Shown here piece after piece: positions 34,266 to 45,354 of a stretch of 64,000 nucleotides of DNA. Every line of letters starts with the position of its first letter. The stretch's first letter is position 1. Where the stretch lies: NCBI GenBank assembly GCA_037953625.1, contig CM075652.1:56785501-56849500 (forward strand), written 5' to 3'. Made by a program: the position numbers and the translations under genes. This DNA is from Crotalaria pallida (Eukaryota > Streptophyta > Magnoliopsida > Fabales > Fabaceae). The notes under the pieces are model-generated. The model searched no databases, was not told where the DNA came from, and worked only from the letters and a program-made list of their open reading frames with translations.

Positions 34266-37200
34266 GTGTGCCTTCGAACGGGAAAACAATTGTGGTATCT
34301 AGATAGTGGTTGTTCGAAGCACATGACGGGAGATAAGCGGCACTTCATTGAGCTTACTCCAAAGGAAAAGGGTTATGTCACTTATGGGGACAACAACAAA
34401 GGCAAAATCCTTGGTATTGGTAAAATCGGAAACTCTTCAAACTTGGTTATTGATAATGTGCTCTATGTTCAAGGATTAGAACATAATCTCTTGAGCATAA
34501 GCCAATTATGTGATATTGGTAATCATGTAGTTTTTACCTCTACCCATTGCCTCATTAAAAGTGACAAAGATGAATCAATCAAATTTGTTGGTAGAAGATC
34601 AAATAATACTTACTTAGTTGATTTGAACAAAGTCACTTCTTTGGTCACTACTTGTTTGGTGAGCAAAGAAAATGACACTTGGTTATGGCATCGTAGGGTC
34701 GCTCACATAAATGTAAACCAATTGAAGAAAATACAATCTAAAGATCTAGTAGTTGGTTTACCGAAGCTAAATTTTTCTATTGAAGGTGTTTGTTCTCCTT
34801 GCAAGAAATGTAAACAAACTAAAAACACCTTTGGATCAAAAACGGTGATGTCCACTTCAAGGCCATTAGAAATGCTTCATATGGACTTGTTTGGACCATC
34901 ACAAGTAAAAAGCTTTGGTGACAACTATTATGCATTGGTGATTGTTGATGACTTCTCTAGGTTTACATGGACTCTATTTTTAACCACTAAGAGTGAGACT
35001 TACAAATCTTTTAAACATCATGTCAAACTTTTGCAAAACCAAGTAAATCAAAAAGTAATTATTATTCGTACCGATCATGGTGGTGAATTCGAAAACCACA
35101 AATTTGATAGATTTTGTGCTAAAAATGGTATTGAGCACCAATTCTCCGCACCAAGAACTCCGGAACAAAACGGAGTGGTAGAGCGGAAAAATAGGGTGCT
35201 AGAGGAACTTGCTAGAACCATGTTAAATGATTCTCAAGTACCTCAATATTTTTGGGCCGATGCCGTCAATACGGCTTGTTATGTTTTAAATCGTATTTTG
35301 ATAAGGCCCTCTTTGGATAAAACCCCCTATGAACTTTACAAGGGAAGAAAGCCAAATATATCTCATTTTCATGTCTTCGGATGTCAAGTTTTTGTTTTAA
35401 ATAATGGAAAAAAACATCTTGGCAAGTTTGATTCAAAATCCGATGAAGGCATATTTTTAGGCTATTCTTCTCATAGTAAAGCTTATAGAATTTTCAATAA
35501 AAGAACTTTAATTATTGAGGAATCAATTCATGTGGTTTTTAATGAGTCTTCGAAAGAAGATAGTGTTTTATGTGATGCTAGTGAAGATGGCATTGATTTT
35601 TCAAAAGAAGAAAAAGAGAGAGAGAAATCAAAAGTTGATGAAGGAGAAGTTAGGGAAGAACTTCTTCCAACTTGGAAATTGGTCAAGGCTCATCCTATAG
35701 ACAATGTCATAGGAGATATGTCAAAGGGAGTACTTACTCGTAGGTCTATTCAAAACATTTGCCACTATGTCTCCTTTGTTTCTCAAATTGAACCCGATTC
35801 AATTAAAAAGGCCATTGAGGATGATCATTGGGTTCTTGATATACAAGAAGAATTAAACCAATTTGAAAGAAATGAAGTTTAGGTTTTAGTCCCTAAAGCC
35901 GATGATCATACCATAATTGGTACTAAATGGATTTATAGAAACAAACTTGATGAATCCGGGTTGATTATAAGAAACAAAGCTAGACTAGTAACTCAAGGGT
36001 ACAACCAAGAGGAAGGTATCGATTATGATGAGACCTTTGCTCCGGTTGCACGTCTTGAAGCTATCCGAATTTTACTTGCTTTTGCTTCAATAATGAAATT
36101 CACTTTATATCAAATGGATGTTAAAAGTGCTTTCTTGAATGAGTTTATAAATGAAGAAGTGTATGTCAAACAACCCCCTGGTTTCGAAAATAGTGAATTT
36201 CCAAACCATGTTTATAAATTGAAAAAGGCACTCTATGGATTGAAACAAGCTCCTAGAGCTTGGTATGATCGATTGAGTTCCTTTCTATTAGAAAACAAGT
36301 TTCAAAGAGGGAAGGTTGATAATACACTATTTATTTATAAAACCAAAGATGACATATTGTTAATACAAATCTATGTTGATGATATCATTTTCGGTGCTAC
36401 TAACGTGTCTCTTTGTAGAAAGTTTTCAAATTTGATGAAAAAGGAATTTGAAATGTCTATGATGGGAGAACTCAAGTTCTTCCTAGGCTTACAAATAAAG
36501 CAAGTCAATGAGGGGATATTTGTGCATCAAGGGAAATATTGCAAAGAGCTCCTTGAGAAATTCGGGTTGGACAAGTGCAAGGAAGCCTACACTCCAATGA
36601 GCACATCATGCTACCTAGACAAGGATGAACAAGGTACACCGGTTGATGTTAGTAAGTATAGGGGTATGATAGGTAGTCTCCTATATCTCACTGCATCTAG
36701 ACCGGATATTATGTTTAGTGTATGCATGTATGCTAGATTTCAAGCTAATCCTAAAGAATCTCACCTATCCGCAGTTAAACATATATTTAAGTATCTAAAA
36801 GGAACAATTAACACTGGTTTATGGTATCCTGCTGATGTCAATCTTAGTTTAGTTGGTTACTCGGATTCCGACTTCGTGGGATGCAAGCTTGATCGCAAAA
36901 GCACCAGTGGTACTTGCCATTTCTTGAGAAGTTCATTGGTGTCTTGGTTTTCGAAAAAGCAAGCTTGTGTTGCCCTTTCTACCGCCGAAGCGGAATATAT
37001 CGCAGCCGGTAGTTGTTGTGCTCAACCATTATGGATGAAACAACAATTATCGGATTTTGGTTTGAAACTTGAAAATATTCCGATTAGATGCGATAACACG
37101 AGTGCAATCAACTTGACCAAGAATCCGGTGTATCACTCAAGAACTAAACACATTGAAATAAGACATCACTTTTTGAGAGATCATGTGCAAAAGGGTGATT

Positions 37201-37325
37201 GTACAATTGAATTTGTTAGTACCACAAATCAATTAGCCGACATTTTTACAAAACCTCTACCAAGGGACACCTTTTATCATATTAGGAGAGAACTTGGTAT
37301 TTTAGATGAAGCTAATATAGTCTAA
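34266..37325 (+). pseudogene. Copia pol (protease, integrase, RT, RNase H) with one in-frame stop
   Basis: Pol copies and integrates the element. Domains in order: aspartic protease LDSGCSKHMTGD (about 34300); GAG-pre-integrase WLWHRRVAHIN; integrase core with HMDLFGP, VDDFSRFTW, DHGGEFEN and NGVVERKNR; RT with ETFAPVARLEAIR, FLNEFINEEVYVKQPPGF and YVDDIIFG (about 36373); RNase H with GYSDSDFVGCKLDRKSTSGT and STAEAEYIAAG, ending ILDEANIV. The frame is offset from gag. A TAG at 35880-35882 replaces the Trp expected in NEVWVLVPK, so the product would stop before RT. The catalytic signatures are otherwise intact. Confidence 0.85.
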
Positions 37326-38151
37326 TTGCTTTGTGTGTCATTTTTGGAAAATCACCATATTAGCCTTACTCCAATGTGTTCTTGATTCTTAGTAAATTTG
37401 TCCTTGATGATTTTTGAACTAGTATGTGTTAATTGTGTGTGATTCTGTACTGAATTCCTAGTTGGAAGTGAAGAGTATTGTATTTGATTTGTGTTTGGTC
37501 TTTTAAAACTGTGTTTTTAATTCTGTTCTGTCAAAAATACTCGAGTTTTTCTAAAAACACTCGAGTATATTAATTCAAAATTAAATCAGTTTTAAATTGA
37601 AAAAGATTTAATCAGGGTCTGACAAAAATACTCGAGTGTTTCTCAAAACACTCAAGTCTTTCGAAACCCCCAATTTTTGGACTTTCAGACCAAACTCGAG
37701 TATTTGCCAAAAACTCGAGTGTTTTTTTCGTTTTCCTGAAATTTGAGGATCTGACCAAACTCGAGTGTTTCTGGTTTTACTCGAGTTTTCTGGGGAGATC
37801 TGGGCTGAGTCACGAACGACTCGAGTATATTTTCAAAAACTCGAGTTTTTCGTAAAGAACAACTCGAGTATTGATGAATATACTCGAGTATTTTTGAAAG
37901 TTTATATATTCTCTCAGCCCCTCACACTCGAGTTTTCCGAACCCCTTTCTCTTCTCTCTCGGTTTTCTCATATCTCCATCATCAAAACTCGGATTTTCCT
38001 CAAATTTTTGCCAAATCTTACTAGTTTTACATCCTCTAAACACTTTTCATCTCTTATTTCAACGAATTTCAACAAATTTCACCCTCAAATTCGTCACCCC
38101 CTTTTCAAACCCTAACCTTTCAAACTTTTCAATTTTCTCCAAAATTCTTCA
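37326..38151 (+). promoter_or_regulatory. Spacer with a dense CTCGAG array upstream of the third ORF
   Basis: Between about 37540 and 37930 there are twelve CTCGAG boxes (context (A)ACTCGAGT(A/T/G)TTT) plus a CTCAAG variant. A pyrimidine-rich, leader-like stretch (37930-38150) follows, immediately ahead of the ATG at 38152. The same box is clustered in both LTRs. A regulatory role is inferred. Confidence 0.5.
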
Positions 38152-39438
38152 ATGGCTTCATCATCTGGAAAAGGAAAAAGGGTACGGATTGCCGAATCAT
38201 CATCCGAGGACGACATTCCAGAGTATTATCAAGAGGATGAGTGTTTGGAAAGGTTGGAGGGCTTTGCTACACGCGGGTTTGGTGTGGTCACATGGATCAA
38301 CAGTGAATTTCTCGAAAGTAAGGGTTTCTCTTTTGTTTCTAACCTTAGGCACCAACAACTAATTCGTTTTCTGGAATTCAATGGTCCAATTTATCCTAGG
38401 CTTGTTCGAACCTTTTATGCTAACCTTAGGCTAAATGACACTGTGATGGAATCCATGGTTGAGGGTGTGAGGTTCTCTATTGGGGTTAAGGATATTTACC
38501 ATGCCTTTGGGCCTTCACCACATGGGGACAACTCTCTAAAGGCAAATGCCGACAGAATTTTTCAAAGTTGTTTGCGCCCCAGTTGTGTACGGACCCAAGG
38601 GGTTAAGCATTCCTCTCTGATGACTGTCCAAACTAGGGTGTTGCACTACATTGTTAGCCATCAGTTAGTACCTCAAACTTCTGCAAATTATGCTAAACCC
38701 ACCAACAATGAACTTAGACTTGTGAGTGCTATTCTGAGCAATGAGAGGCTGAATTAGTGTCGCATAATTTTAGATAGGATGCTAGCTGCTGCCCGTTCTA
38801 AGGCCCCTAAATCCTTACCCTATCCCATGCATGTATGTCGCCTCTTGCGCAATTTCAAGGTACCTATCCCACGAAATGAAGAGTCTAGGACTCTTCATGT
38901 TAACCAACATTGCCTCAATAATGGTACTTTGAATCATCAAGGCATGAAATATCATGAACCCTCTGGACAGTACTTATACCTATCTGACATAGCTGCTTTG
39001 AGGCGGGCTGAGAATGTTGGAGCTCAACAAGGGGTGGATGCCCAACAATTGGAAGAGGAAACTGCAGCATTTGCACAGGCTGAAGGAGGGGACCCTATTG
39101 AGAATGAAATTAATTTTGATGACTTTACTGGATCTCAATATGGGTTTGATAACTCGGGATGGAGAGACAATGTTATCACCCGGCTGGATACTATAGATGG
39201 GAGGATGGACTCTCTTGTGCATGCTATGGACGCCCAGCGTGATGACTTTGTTAGCCTGGACACTAGGATGAGTGCAGAGTCTGCCATGTTTTATTCTCAC
39301 TTGAATCAGCACTCGGACCAGATTAATTCCCGCCTGGATCAACAGTCAGAGCAGATGAACCGCCGGTTTGATGAGATGATGGCGGCCTTCTCTCGGTTTT
39401 ATCCTCCTCCAGATGATCCTGCTCCATCCATGTTCTGA
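38152..39438 (+). pseudogene. Third ORF: 'putative plant transposon protein' type, with one in-frame stop
   Basis: The frame begins MASSSGKGKRVRIAESSSED. It has a folded region (FLEFNGPIYPRLVRTFYANL, then VEGVRFSIGVKDIYHAF) that matches the plant transposon-associated domain often found beside retroelement genes. A TAG at 38755-38757 interrupts it, probably replacing Trp (N-x-CRIILDRML). The frame continues to 39438 with an acidic linker and a C-terminal heptad-like region (ITRLDTIDGRMDSLVHAMDA, LNQHSDQINSRLDQQSEQMN) that should form a coiled coil. It occupies the place of the env-like ORF of SIRE1-type elements, but no signal peptide or membrane segment is visible. The biochemical function is unknown. 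Confidence 0.65.
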
Positions 39439-40031
39439 TGATGTTGTCCTTTGGATTTTATCTTAGTTTTCTTTATGTTGGCTTCTGTTGCATTTTCTGT
39501 ATTTTGAAAACTTGGTGTTTGAATCTTTGGGTTTGTCATGGTATTTTTCGTTTGGACCTCCTGTTTAACACTATGATACTATTATGATGTTATTGACTTT
39601 CGTTTTCATTATGGTGTTTTTATTGCATAGCTTCAGGGGGAGCTCTTTATTGTTTTTTTTGCATGGTTATGGGGTTTTCCAATTATGCACCTCTCCTCCC
39701 TTGATCTTTTTCTCAATTGTTGCAACTTTTTGGATCATGACAAAAAGGGGGAGAGATATTATACACTTGTCTTGATATTGTTGCACCTAAATGTCTTGAT
39801 ATTGTTGCACCTAAATTTTTCTAATTATGGTATATACTCTGATAAATGTTGAATACTCTAATACCATAGGCTTGGTGCTAAAATTAAATTGTCTTAACCT
39901 CTTGCACAAGCTGAATTTTTAGATAGGTGAAAAGGATCCTATAGTGAGGGGGAGTTGCACCTTCAAATGGTTTCAAGCTCAACAAATGGTACAAGTGTTA
40001 ATTATTTTGTCATCACCAAAAAGGGGGAGAT
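39439..40031 (+). other. Non-coding 3' region with several polypurine tracts
   Basis: Four GGGGGAG blocks occur, near 39637, 39745, 39947 and 40023. The last, AAAAAGGGGGAGAT, abuts the 3' LTR and is the likely priming tract. No gene is seen. Confidence 0.65.
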
Positions 40032-41599
40032 TGTAAATTCAATGCTCCTAATTATGTGGATTATATTTTGATGATGACAAAGTAATTAACAATCAAGCCT
40101 TGAAGACATTGCAACATCAACAACAACAACAAGTCAATAAAAGAAGACAAGTGCCCAATCATTCTCAATCAAATATTAATTGTAAATTTTTAATTTATGT
40201 TGAGAGTGGTTGAGAGTGGGTAGAAATAGTTTGTCTCTTCTAGGAATAAAATTTTATATGACTATTAGGTTGAGATTAACTAAAATTAATACTTGAGAGG
40301 AAAAATAAAATTGAAAATTAATTTTTCTCATGTCTAATCAAAATACTCGAGTATTTTGAGAAAGACTCGAGTATATACTCGAGTATTCTGTAAAACACTC
40401 GAGTATTTGTGCCAGGTCAGCAAATATGACCATTAGTCTTGTTCGTGCACCAAATCCTTGTTGACTGGTCAAAAAGACTCGAGTATTTCATAAAAGACTC
40501 GAGTATTTTTGTCCAGTCAGCAAAAATGAACGTTGGAGAGACTCAAAAACCCAATTGAGGGCATTTGCGTCTCATCCAACCCAAGAGAGCATTTCAGAAC
40601 CTAATTGTAAAATTTCTCTTTGAATTTGTGCAAGAACAAACAAGACAACAAGATCATATTGATTCAAGCTTTCCTAATTTCCTCTTCTCAAGTGTTAATT
40701 CCCAAAAAGCTCAACTTCTCACTCATATTGTCATTTTATTCCAAGTTGAGTTTTAGGCCTCAATTCATACATTGAGCTGTGCTTATTTGTGCTAATCCAT
40801 TGTGAGATTAGTAATAAACATACAAAAAGCTTGATTATTCAAAGTCTTGGATTGTTTCCAAGCAAACCCTAAGTGGCTTAGGGTGTTGGAGTATTGAGAG
40901 GTTCTCAAGCACAAGGCTAGGAGGTTCCTAGCCCGGTGGAGTTTCTTGAAGGGAGTTCAAGGAAGCTTTTGAAGAGTTCTTCAATCACCGGAATCAAATT
41001 GGGGTAGAAATCAAGAGTTTGGTACACTCTTGAAGGGTTAGGTTGAGTGAGGCCATTCTCAAGCAATCCTTGTAATTTCTAACAATTTGATTATTAGTAG
41101 AAACTCCTAAGTGATTAGGAGGACTGGATGTAGCTCATTGTTGGAGTGAATCAGGATAAAATTGTTTGAGTGTTGGTTTATTACTTTTAATCTACTTTCT
41201 AGCTCAATCAACTTAAGTCATTTCAAACTATTAGGATTTATACAATTAGGTAGCAAGTTCAAGGAATCTTGGTGTTAAAAGTTTATTTAGATTGCTTGCT
41301 AATCTGTTGGATAAGTTCCTATTTAGTATTGAATTGATTTGAGTTAAATTGCTGGATTTTCGTTTCTGGTTTTACTGCTATCTGTCAGGAAAAACTCGAG
41401 TATATTTAGAAAGACTCGAGTTGTTCATCCTGAAAAACTCGAGTATTTCACAAAAGACTCGAGTATTTCTTGTCTGATTCCAGAAAATTCAGTCTTAGCT
41501 CCATTCTTCAATTATCATTCGAAATATTTGGTATTAGTGCTTCAAAATACTATTCACCCCCCTCTAGTATTTGCTTATCCCGCTTGTTGGTTTCCAACA
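40032..41599 (+). repeat. 3' LTR of the SIRE-like Copia
   Basis: 1,568 bp with ten CTCGAG boxes. Its 20-bp duplication adds one box. Otherwise it is about 99 percent the same as the 5' LTR by eye. Confidence 0.9.
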
Positions 41600-42022
41600 A
41601 GGCCCTGGCGTAGGGCAAAAAAAATTTTAAAAAAATTCCTACGCCTCTGTCGAGGCGTACAACTATTTTTTGTCACTTCGACAATGGTGTAGGGCATTTT
41701 TTCATATAAAAAAAAACTTGAACACCAAATATATGAGTGGGGATAAGTGGGTGAATGGGTGAATGTGAGTGTGATGAAAGAAAAAAGAAAAAAAAAAGAA
41801 GAAGAAGAAGAATAAGAAGAAAGGAAGGAAGACAATAAATAAAAAAAGAAAGAAAAAAGAAGAAGAAGAAGAAGAAAAAGGAGGGGAAGGAGAAGGAGAA
41901 GAAAGGAAGGGGGTTGAACCGTGAAAGAAGAAGAAGAGAAGAAAAGAAATGGGGGTAATTTTTTTAAAAAAAATTTAAAGGGGTCAAAAACCCAAAAGGG
42001 GGACTCAGAAAAGCAAGTCCTA
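41600..42022. mobile_element. Foldback element, right part
   Basis: It is the inverse of 29800-30290: GCCCTGGCGTAGGGCAAAA, GTCGAGGCGTACAACTATTT, GTAGGGCATTTTTTCATAT, a GAAGAAG-rich arm, and the terminus GGGGGACTCAGAAAAGCAAG. Confidence 0.6.
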
Positions 42023-42023
42023 T

Positions 42024-42206
42024 CTTTTTTTTTTACACCAACCGGTAACCGGATCTGGTTTACCCAGAATCTGAATCATTCGGTCCAATTCAACTGATCT
42101 TGCACTAAGCGGTAGGGGTCTCCTAGCGGGGGTTGCTACATACCCAAGGCTCGAACTCGATACCATTTGATTAAGAGACTAAGTGAGCTACCACTTAACC
42201 AACCCC
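42024..42206 (-). mobile_element. tRNA-derived SINE-like element
   Basis: On the minus strand it starts with tRNA-like text (TTAAGTGGTAGCTCACTTAG for the A-box region, GAGTTCGAGCC for the B box) and ends in an oligo-A tail (a T-run at 42025-42034 on plus). I could not confirm the TSD. Confidence 0.5.
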
Positions 42207-42425
42207 ACGTTGGTTGAAACAAGGGAGATTGGAAGTTTATGATTGAGTAAATAATTAATGATTTGGATCGATAAATTAAATCATATTTGCAGTTCGAACC
42301 TAATTATAGTGCAAGAAATATTGATCAAATCTTGTTAACAAGTGTCTTTAATTAAAATTTTTACACTTAGAAAAATAATCATATATATATTTATTACTTT
42401 GTGTCTCGAGTATCTAAAAAATGTA

Positions 42426-43237
42426 CTCTCTTCGATCCTATTTGTTATACTCTTTTAGAGTTTTTCTCTTTCATCAAGGAAAATAATTAAACATGTTAGT
42501 GACATTGAAAATGTGAAAATTTGATATATTTTTTCAAAACTACCATATAATTATTATTGGGACATAAAAAAGTGTAGAGTTAATAGGGGTATTTGTGGAA
42601 AAAAATAATTAAATGCTACTGAAATTTGAAATGGAGTCTTAAATAGGACCAAAATAAAACGACTAAATTGTCATTTTATCCCTCACTTTATAAGATTTTT
42701 CACTTTAGTCCCTGAAACAATAATTTTTCTTTAGTCCCTTACTTTGAAAAAAGGTACTCACATTAGTCCTTGACAATTTTATATGTTCATAAACGTTGAC
42801 GTCTTACACACGTAGCCGTTAAATAACATATACACACGTGACCATTAACATCTTACACATGATGCTAAATTCAAAAGACAAAAATTGGAGGAAGAAGAGG
42901 CTAAGGCAGTAAGGCCGCTGAAGAGGCAGCTAAGGCAGCTACTGAAGTTCTGACAGCTGCAGAAAATACAACAGCTGATGAATCTGTGGAGCATCACAAC
43001 AACTAGACGTCGTATAAGTTATTTAACGGCCACATTTGTAAGATGTTAAGGTCTATGAATGGATAAAGTTGTCAGAGACTAACGTGAGTAGTTTTTTTTT
43101 TCAAACTGAGGGACTAAAGAGGAATTATTGAAAAATCAGGGACTAAAGTAAAATCTCCTTACAAAGTGAGAGACTAAAGTTACAGTTTAGTCAAAATAAA
43201 ACCTCAAAAAAGGTCTTGTAAATAGAATCGGAGAGAT
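42426..43237. mobile_element. Stowaway-like MITE split by another insertion
   Basis: Outer ends are CTCTCTTCGATCCTATTTGT and, inverted, TCTCTCCGATTCTATTTACA, beside TA. It is the same style as 8462-8737. It is interrupted by the element at 42661-43192. Confidence 0.6.
42661..43192. mobile_element. Mutator-type MITE with perfect 10-bp direct repeat
   Basis: AAAATAAAAC flanks it at 42651-42660 and 43193-43202. The terminus is GACTAAATTGTCA at the left, with GACTAAACTGTAA as the complement of the right. The arms are full of 'TTTAGTCCC' text. 532 bp, non-coding. Confidence 0.8.
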
Positions 43238-43502
43238 TATTTTTTAATGGTTATTTAATAATTTGTTATCTTAACAAGTGCACCAAAAATAGTTGTTAGT
43301 ATTTGTTATATTCATTTACAACTTGGATTGCCAATTTTAAAAGTGGCAATTCGTGATATCTAATCAAAATCATTCAATGATCAAGTTGAACTAAAAACTT
43401 ATATTTAAGCTCTCTTTGGTAACATGAGCTATGAGCTTTTAGATTCAGTCAATAAACTACTAGTTTCGTTCGATAAACATAAATCAGAAGAAACTTATAT
43501 CT

Positions 43503-43670
43503 ACCAACGAGCTGTTGGTGCAGTGGTGCCAGGGGCTGCACTTGGTAGGGCGAACCACAGTTCGATCCCCCGCAACAACGTTGGGAGAGGAATAAAACCT
43601 TAACCCCGGGACCCCCTCGAACTGGATTAGTCGGCCCAGTGGGTCAGATACCAGGGTGCAAACCAATAAA
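43503..43670 (+). mobile_element. tRNA-derived SINE with TSD
   Basis: The A-box-like GTGCAGTGGTGCCAGGG and B-box GTTCGATCCCC are near the 5' end. TSDs GAAGAAACTTATATCT and GAAGGAACTTATATCT are at 43487-43502 and 43671-43686. It is the same family as 50467-50595. Confidence 0.8.
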
Positions 43671-43971
43671 GAAGGAACTTATATCTTTTCAAAAAGGAGC
43701 TTGTATCTTTTGAAAAGTAGCTTTTAAAAAGCTACTTCAAGTAGCTTTCAAGAAACTAAACTAGCTTTCAATAATTCATATATTAATTATACCCTTAAAC
43801 AAAATTTAAAATTATTTACATACACTTGAATAAAACACAACATATATAAGAGAAGTAAAAAGCAAAACCTATTTTTTTTTATCCTAGTATTTTCTTTTGT
43901 TAAATATACTATAATACTTTTTTCATAGTTTATTATTTGAAATTCAATTTCCTTTTTTTTTCTCAACTTTT

Positions 43972-44072
43972 TTTTTTGTTTACATGGGAGGTCTGGGACT
44001 AGAACCCATGACTTGGGAAGGGGGAAATCCTAAATATTTCTACAGCCACCAACTGGACTGTCTTACGCGGAC
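43972..44072 (-). mobile_element. Short tRNA-derived SINE, minus strand, with TSD
   Basis: The TSD TTTTTCTCAACTTTT is at 43957-43971 and 44073-44087. On the minus strand CAGTTGGTGGCTG and GGGTTCTAGTCCC act as A- and B-box-like segments, and an oligo-A tail (plus-strand T-run) ends it. It lies about 0.3 kb upstream of the RPN6 leader. Confidence 0.75.
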
Positions 44073-44139
44073 TTTTTCTCAACTTTTAATGTATTTTATT
44101 TTTATTAAGTGATAAAATATTAAGGGGGTGTAAAGCTGA

Positions 44140-44300
44140 TGGAGAAATTATTAAAATGAACACAAATTTTGAAGAAGAAGAAAGAAAGAAGAGGAGGAGA
44201 AAGAGTTTTTTTAATTTTTGAGAGAGGATATTCTTGAAAAAGAAATTTAAAAGGGGTCAAAAGCCCAATTAGGGATTAGAAAATCAAAACCCTTTCCCCA
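44140..44300. mobile_element. Truncated foldback-family end upstream of RPN6
   Basis: A GAAGAAG-rich arm is followed by AAAGGGGTCAAAAGCCCAAT and GGGATTAGAAAATCAAAACC, matching the right end of 21366-22246. No partner arm is seen to its left, so it is a fragment next to the RPN6 leader. Confidence 0.5.
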
Positions 44301-45354
44301 AATCGCTTCCTCTTCTTCGATTATTCTCCTTCTTCTCAGTTCTCACTGCCCAACCCGACTCGACGCCGCCACACCACACCGCCACCGCCAGCGACAGGGA
44401 CAGCGATCGCGACACCGACAGCCACCAGTCCAGAGAAGGTTAGCTCTCTCCTCTTTGCTTGCTGTTCTATAGGGTGTTAAAGTGTTGTATAGGGTTTTAA
44501 TATGTTATTCACTTATTGTAAGTGTGTTGCATGTAGCTGCTCTGGTTTTTCTTGATGTTTGATGTTTGATGTTTATAGTTTCATTATGCTTTTCTGATTT
44601 AACGCATATTGACATTTTGGATTTTTTATTTTTTTTTAATGATATGCTATGCATTAATTTTGCTAGATGAATTCGATATTATTATACAAACACATTATAT
44701 CACATTGTCTTAATTTTTAGTCTAAACTACTCATTTGATCCCTTACCTTATTTTTTTATTTCAATTTGGTCCCTTAACTTTATTTGGTGTCAATTTGGTC
44801 CCTTACATTTTAAATCGTTAACACCGTTAGTCCCAACCGTCAGTTGCTATTAACGCTGTACGCGGCCATTAATTATGCACCTGCTGTGAACACGTGTTCC
44901 TCTCTGTGTCTACACAATTTGTGGCCCAAAATATTGTCGTTGTTAACGATTTGAAACGTAAGGGACCAAATTGACATCAAATAAAGGTAAGGGACCAAAT
45001 TGAAATCGAAAAATAAGGTAAGGGACCAAATGAGCAGTTTAGCCTAATTTTTACTAGAGAATTCTAACACCTAAGGAAAAGTGATGGATGATCAAGCTTA
45101 TTTCATGACACCTGATATGGCGGCTGAGCGAGTGGGTTAGTACTCCACCGGCTTCCACACTCAGTTTTGGAATCAGTTTCATGCATAACAGAGTTGGGTC
45201 ATCATCTATTTATTCATTTTATCTCTATAGAATTAGATCAATAGTAGCTTTTTATAAAGTACCACTACTTTTGTGTCCTTTTTATAAAGTAGCTAGTTTA
45301 ATCTTCCTCTTCATATACGAATGTTTCTTGCAGGAGTTTATCCAAACAGTGGAC
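44301..45354 (+). other. RPN6 5' UTR: leader exon and leader intron
   Basis: A pyrimidine- and GCC-rich leader ends at AGAGAAG|GTTAGC (exon end 44438). The acceptor TTCTTGCAG ends at 45333, leaving 21 nt of UTR before the start codon. The 895-bp intron carries a Mutator-type MITE at 44720-45044. Confidence 0.65.
44720..45044. mobile_element. Mutator-type MITE in the RPN6 leader intron
   Basis: The perfect 9-bp TSD TAATTTTTA is at 44711-44719 and 45045-45053. Termini are GTCTAAACTACTCATTTG and, inverted, GGCTAAACTGCTCATTTG. The arms repeat AATTTGGTCCCTTA. Confidence 0.85.

Larger units (their letters stand above)
30864..41599 (+). mobile_element. SIRE/Maximus-like Copia element with an extra 3' ORF (10.7 kb)
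   Basis: LTRs start TGTAAATTC and end TTTCCAACA, with a PBS and PPT. The order is gag, then PR-IN-RT-RH (Copia order), then a spacer and a third ORF before the PPT. The LTRs differ at about 17 sites plus two indels (10 and 20 bp), so it is somewhat older than the element at 10126. Several stops and one frameshift make this copy non-autonomous. Left flank is TCAAG. If the LTR is taken to end at CCA, the right flank is ACAAG, a 4/5 match; otherwise no TSD is evident. It sits inside a foldback element. Confidence 0.9.

Noticed and set aside
45121..45165. tRNA-like text (GAGCGAGTGGGTTAG...)
   Set aside because: It does not close an acceptor stem and lacks a proper B box; not a tRNA gene.
45181..45354. 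N-terminal extension of RPN6
   Set aside because: It contains a splice acceptor at 45333 and lacks family similarity; the family starts at the ATG at 45355.
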